DNA of 34,329 nt from Bacteroidota bacterium. Lineage in GTDB: Bacteria; Bacteroidota; Bacteroidia; Chitinophagales; Chitinophagaceae. The notes beneath the pieces are model-generated. The model searched no databases. It had not been told where the DNA came from and saw only the letters and a program-made list of their open reading frames with translations. Position numbers and translations under genes: made by a program. Positions 33,714 through 34,329 of this stretch are shown here, in pieces (positions within the stretch are counted from its first letter, which is position 1; each line of letters starts with the position of its first letter). Location: contig JABDAN010000029.1 of assembly GCA_013289175.1 (NCBI GenBank), positions 441 through 34,769 on the forward strand, written 5' to 3'.

Positions 33714-33769
33714 ATTCATCGAAGATATCCTGCAATTCATCGAGTTTCAGGCTGCTTCATTGCAAATGA
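33714..33769 (+). promoter_or_regulatory. Helically phased direct repeats and dyad upstream of the small lipoprotein gene
   Basis: ATTCATCGA occurs exactly at 33714-33722 and again at 33735-33743, a period of 21 bp (two DNA turns). A degenerate third copy (CTTCATTGC, 33755-33763) follows after 20 bp and overlaps the dyad TCATT-GCA-AATGA (33757-33769), which covers the -33 element. This is the layout of an activator or tandem operator site. Confidence 0.4.
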
Positions 33770-33790
33770 TCGACCTTTTTTGTAGGTTTA
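33760..33790 (+). promoter_or_regulatory. Candidate promoter of the 57-residue lipoprotein gene
   Basis: Plus strand: TTG (33760-33762), 20-nt spacer, -7 element TAGGTTTA (33783-33790; last base off TAnnTTTG). The ATG follows at 33810, giving a leader of about 16 nt. Confidence 0.45.
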
Positions 33791-33809
33791 AATTGTTAAC
33801 CGATATCCA

Positions 33810-33983
33810 ATGAAAACAAGTAAAACCCTTTTGTATTTAACAGTGCTGTGCATCATTACAGGCACGTTGTTTTCCTGCAAACCTCAGTATGGTTGTCCTT
33901 CCAACGGTAAAAATGTTGGCGCTGAAAGAATTTTAGCAGGAGAAAAATTGCCCACACCACCCAAATTTAATCCCGTACCATGA
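33810..33983 (+). CDS. Small lipoprotein, 57 residues
   Basis: Reading from ATG 33810: MKTSKTLLYLTVLCIITGTL then the lipobox LFSC with lipidated Cys23, and a short polar mature part (KPQYGCPSNGKNVGAER, ILAGEKLPTPPKF, ending NPVP). Basic N-terminus, hydrophobic core and lipobox make it a confident lipoprotein despite its size. The CPSNGKNVGAE core looks like a conserved motif, but I cannot name the family. Its TGA overlaps the next ATG as ATGA, so the two are translationally coupled. Candidate promoter and phased repeats lie upstream. Confidence 0.75.
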   Translation: MKTSKTLLYLTVLCIITGTLFSCKPQYGCPSNGKNVGAERILAGEKLPTPPKFNPVP

Positions 33984-34329
33984 ACTTATCCGTAAACCAA
34001 ATAAATCCCCACACTATGAGCCTAACATTACGTACCGACTTCGGTTGTACCGAAGCAGTTATAGACGACGATTGCGGCCTTAAAAGATTTTATGAAGTCG
34101 CCAATATTTTATCGGACGACCTGGACGTGAATTTTAACCACAAATCCGATGATTTCGATTCATTGATGTGGGACTTCGCTTTCAAAGGTCATGTACTGAC
34201 ACTTCATTACAATATCTATACAGGTATTTCGATTTATCCGAGAAAATTCCGTGAAGCGCCCAGAAAAGACAACGATGCCGTTGTGGAAGTGGCCCGTTTC
34301 CTGGAAGGAAAGCTGCTGATTCATACCAC
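33980..34329 (+). CDS. Conserved-looking cytoplasmic protein, C-terminus cut by window end
   Basis: The frame opens at ATG 33980, overlapping the lipoprotein stop (ATGA), and runs to the window edge for 116 codons; a second ATG at 34016 (MSLTLRTDFGCTEAVIDDDC) is an alternative start. Features: acidic helix (LKRFYEVANILSDDLDVNF), a central strand region with WDFAFKGHVLTLHYNIYTGI, then AVVEVARFLEGKLL. No signal peptide or membrane segment. It looks like a small alpha/beta protein of Bacteroidota of unknown function. The coupling suggests a functional link with the lipoprotein. Confidence 0.7.
   Translation, partial: MNLSVNQINPHTMSLTLRTDFGCTEAVIDDDCGLKRFYEVANILSDDLDVNFNHKSDDFDSLMWDFAFKGHVLTLHYNIYTGISIYPRKFREAPRKDNDAVVEVARFLEGKLLIHT

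Noticed and set aside
1-34329. Mobile elements, CRISPR arrays, toxin-antitoxin or phage-defence genes, tRNA/rRNA genes
   Set aside because: Looked for tandem spaced repeats, terminal inverted repeats with transposase frames, tRNA-like cloverleaf ends in every intergenic gap, and nuclease or defence motifs; none seen.

Overview
The window is an ordinary-looking chromosomal stretch from a member of the Bacteroidota, most likely near Chitinophagaceae/Sphingobacteriia. The evidence is gldF/gldG gliding-motility genes, two secreted proteins with type IX secretion (T9SS) C-terminal sorting domains, a 7TMR-DISM histidine kinase, a DUF5686 outer-membrane protein, and Bacteroidota-type promoters (-7 box TAnnTTTG) placed very close to start codons. 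I saw no tRNA, rRNA, CRISPR array, insertion sequence, integrase or phage gene. Coding density is high and there is no sign of an accessory island.

Layout. 1-2837 (minus): gldF-gldG and the 5' part of a TerC/Alx-family membrane protein, apparently one operon. 3026-5338 (minus): a large T9SS-exported protein. 5684-7245 (minus): cysteine desulfurase (iscS-like) and an A-type Fe-S carrier. 7412-10406 (plus): methylmalonyl-CoA epimerase overlapping a histidine kinase, then its NarL-type response regulator. 10513-14065 (plus): an OmpA-domain protein and two secreted proteins I do not recognise. 14093-16614 (minus): the conserved acpP-fabF-rnc cluster. 16762-17190 (plus): a GNAT acetyltransferase. 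17392-20796 (minus): mfd. 20907-21362 (minus): a small lipoprotein. 21460-25230 (plus): a T9SS-exported subtilase. 25354-26121 (plus): an FNR-type flavin reductase. 26156-28076 (minus): a small membrane coiled-coil protein and glycyl-tRNA synthetase. 28148-31596 (plus): DUF5686 protein, TPR-like protein, small secreted protein. 31631-32860 (minus): class III aminotransferase. 33028-33546 (plus): gamma-carbonic-anhydrase-like protein. 33810-34329 (plus): a 57-residue lipoprotein translationally overlapping a protein cut by the window end.

How the genes fit together. Most are independent housekeeping units: Fe-S assembly, fatty-acid synthesis with RNA processing, transcription-coupled repair, translation. 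The shared theme of the accessory genes is the cell envelope: gliding ABC transporter, T9SS cargo, OmpA protein, DUF5686 barrel, lipoproteins and an extracellular-sensing kinase.

I did not find a convincing new multi-gene system. The best leads are small: a plus-strand intrinsic terminator with no plus-strand gene in front of it (candidate small RNA beside gldF), a three-gene secreted cluster with two unrecognised proteins, repeat/dyad operators at a few promoters, a guanine-tract cluster at mfd, and a possible non-ATG coupled start for terC.
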